Shown here piece by piece: positions 5,476 to 6,581 of a stretch of 6,581 bases of DNA. The stretch is from Paracoccaceae bacterium. GTDB taxonomy: Bacteria; Pseudomonadota; Alphaproteobacteria; Rhodobacterales; Rhodobacteraceae. The position numbers and the translations under genes are program-made. The DNA lies in assembly GCA_027069385.1 (NCBI GenBank), contig JALXER010000141.1:1-6581 (forward strand), in the 5' to 3' direction. Position 1 is the stretch's first letter; each line of letters opens with the position of its first letter. The notes under the pieces are model-generated. The model did no database searches and was not told the DNA's origin. It worked only from the letters and a program-made list of their open reading frames with translations.

Positions 5476-6581
5476 AACGCAAGGCCTCTACCGGTGAAAG
5501 CCGCGCGGCGCGACGGGCCGGAAAGATGGTAATCAGTACCGATAGGCCAATCGCCATGCTGATCGTGACCGCAATATCCTGCGGGCGCAACCGCGAGGGG
5601 ATTTCCGACAGCATCTTGATTTCGGGGTTCCACAACTGCCCGCCCGACAGCGATTCGATCAACCGTTGCAGGTCGGCGATGTAATAGGCGAAGGTGCAGC
5701 CCAGAATTACCCCCAGCAATGTGCCGATAATCCCGATCAGCGAGCCGCTGATGAAAAACACCCGCATAATAGACCCCTGCGTCAACCCCATGGTGCGCAA
5801 AATCCCGATATCGCGGCCCTTGTTCTTGACCAGCATCACAAGGCCGGAAATGATATTCATGGCCGCAATCACCACCACCAGCGACAGGATAATGAACATC
5901 ACATGCCGCTCGGTGTCGAGTGCATCCAGAAAGGCACCATTGGCGTTGATCCAGCTCCAGAATAGCGCATCAGGCCCCGCAGCGGCCAGAATATCGTTGC
6001 GCATTTCATTGACCTGATGCGGGTGGCTGACAAAAATCTCGATCTCGTCCGCCGCGCCTTCGCGGTTGAAAAACGCTTGCGCCTCGGCAAAGGGCATATA
6101 AACCCGCGTGCGGTCGATATCGGCGCGCCCGACTCGGAAAATATACACCACCTCGTAATCATTGATCCGTGGCGTAGTGCCGAATGGCGTGCGGGCGCCA
6201 TCGGGTGAAATCAGCTGGATATAATCCCCGACCCGCAGGTTCAGCGCCCGCGCCACCCCGTCACCAATCGCGACCCCTTCGCCAAAACGCCCGATATCGC
6301 CCAAGGCGTATTCGGGCGTGGTGATCAGCGGCAGATCGCGCAGGTCTTTCAGCGTTTCGCCAAAAACCTGCACCCCGGCGTTAGAACCATTCGCCGCGGC
6401 CATCACCTGCGCCTTGATAATCGGCGCGGCGCGGGTCACGCCCTGCACCTGCGCAATCCGTTCGGTCATAGCAGTGTAATCGTCGATGCCCAGATTGTTA
6501 CCGGTTTGGGGGTCATAGGCGGTGGAATACACGGTGATATGTGCGTTGATCCCCAGAATTTTATCGGTGAATTCCTCTCGA
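5468..6581 (-). CDS. Lipoprotein-releasing ABC transporter permease, LolC/LolE family (5' end outside window)
   Basis: This inner-membrane permease partners LolD. The visible 370 residues lack the N-terminus, which lies beyond the right edge: the frame stays open through REEFTDKILGINAHITVYS, typical of the segment just after the first membrane helix. By usual family length, roughly 50-60 residues, including that helix, are missing. A periplasmic MacB/LolC-like domain follows to about visible residue 225, including YMPFAEAQAFFNR. Three membrane helices complete the FtsX-like unit: around HVMFIILSLVVVIAAMNIIS, around FFISGSLIGIIGTLLGVIL and around IAVTISMAIGLSVLITIF. Between the first two lies the cytoplasmic coupling helix NKGRDIGILRTMG. 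The C-terminus PARRAARLSPVEALRYE is a family hallmark. Alphaproteobacteria often have one hybrid permease (LolF) instead of separate LolC and LolE; the absence of a second permease between this gene and lolD fits that, but the upstream side is not visible. A GTG at 6532 would be a false start. Confidence 0.92.
   Translation of the reverse strand, partial: REEFTDKILGINAHITVYSTAYDPQTGNNLGIDDYTAMTERIAQVQGVTRAAPIIKAQVMAAANGSNAGVQVFGETLKDLRDLPLITTPEYALGDIGRFGEGVAIGDGVARALNLRVGDYIQLISPDGARTPFGTTPRINDYEVVYIFRVGRADIDRTRVYMPFAEAQAFFNREGAADEIEIFVSHPHQVNEMRNDILAAAGPDALFWSWINANGAFLDALDTERHVMFIILSLVVVIAAMNIISGLVMLVKNKGRDIGILRTMGLTQGSIMRVFFISGSLIGIIGTLLGVILGCTFAYYIADLQRLIESLSGGQLWNPEIKMLSEIPSRLRPQDIAVTISMAIGLSVLITIFPARRAARLSPVEALRYE

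Noticed and set aside
1..6581. CRISPR array, tRNA/rRNA genes, insertion sequences, prophage or defence genes
   Set aside because: I found no spaced repeat array, no tRNA-like cloverleaf, no transposase and no terminal inverted repeats with a target duplication. Nearly all the DNA is accounted for by seven ordinary genes.

Overview
The window looks like chromosomal DNA from a GC-rich alphaproteobacterium, most likely a Rhodobacterales or close relative. This rests on the high-GC third-position codon usage, the protein flavour of the arginase, LolD and LolC/E-type genes, and the tight gene packing. I infer the lineage from recognition of protein families, not from a search. There are seven protein genes and very little non-coding DNA.

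Left edge (1-133): no gene I can defend. It holds a perfect 11-bp inverted repeat and a second hairpin, and both can be enclosed by a weak outer stem. Next comes an arginine catabolism cassette. A minus-strand Lrp/AsnC-type regulator (134-574) is divergent from a plus-strand pair, arginase (678-1601) and ornithine cyclodeaminase (1605-2642), separated by 3 nt. Together the two enzymes convert arginine to urea plus ornithine, then ornithine to proline plus ammonia. The roughly 100-bp divergent spacer is AT-rich and carries repeated TGATCA and TTTATCACT words, a credible operator region for the Lrp-type protein.

Middle (2639-4158): a minus-strand pair consists of a GntR/FCD-type regulator and a 2-keto-4-pentenoate hydratase-like enzyme, joined by a TGATG stop/start overlap. 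The hydratase gene meets the ornithine cyclodeaminase gene tail to tail, with the two stop codons overlapping. A 123-bp divergent spacer follows, with candidate regulator sites and a possible leaderless promoter for the next gene.

Right (4159-6581): a plus-strand HAD-family pyrimidine 5'-nucleotidase-like gene overlaps, tail to tail by 21 bp, a minus-strand lolD. lolD in turn overlaps by 8 nt the 3' end of a LolC/LolE-type permease gene that runs off the right edge. These two encode the inner-membrane ABC machine that releases lipoproteins for transport to the outer membrane.

Nothing here looks like a new multi-gene system. All the genes belong to recognisable families. The items most worth checking are the operator-like repeats at 580-627, the folded element at the left edge, the physiological role of the GntR/hydratase pair next to arginine catabolism, and the convergent overlaps that leave no room for ordinary terminators.
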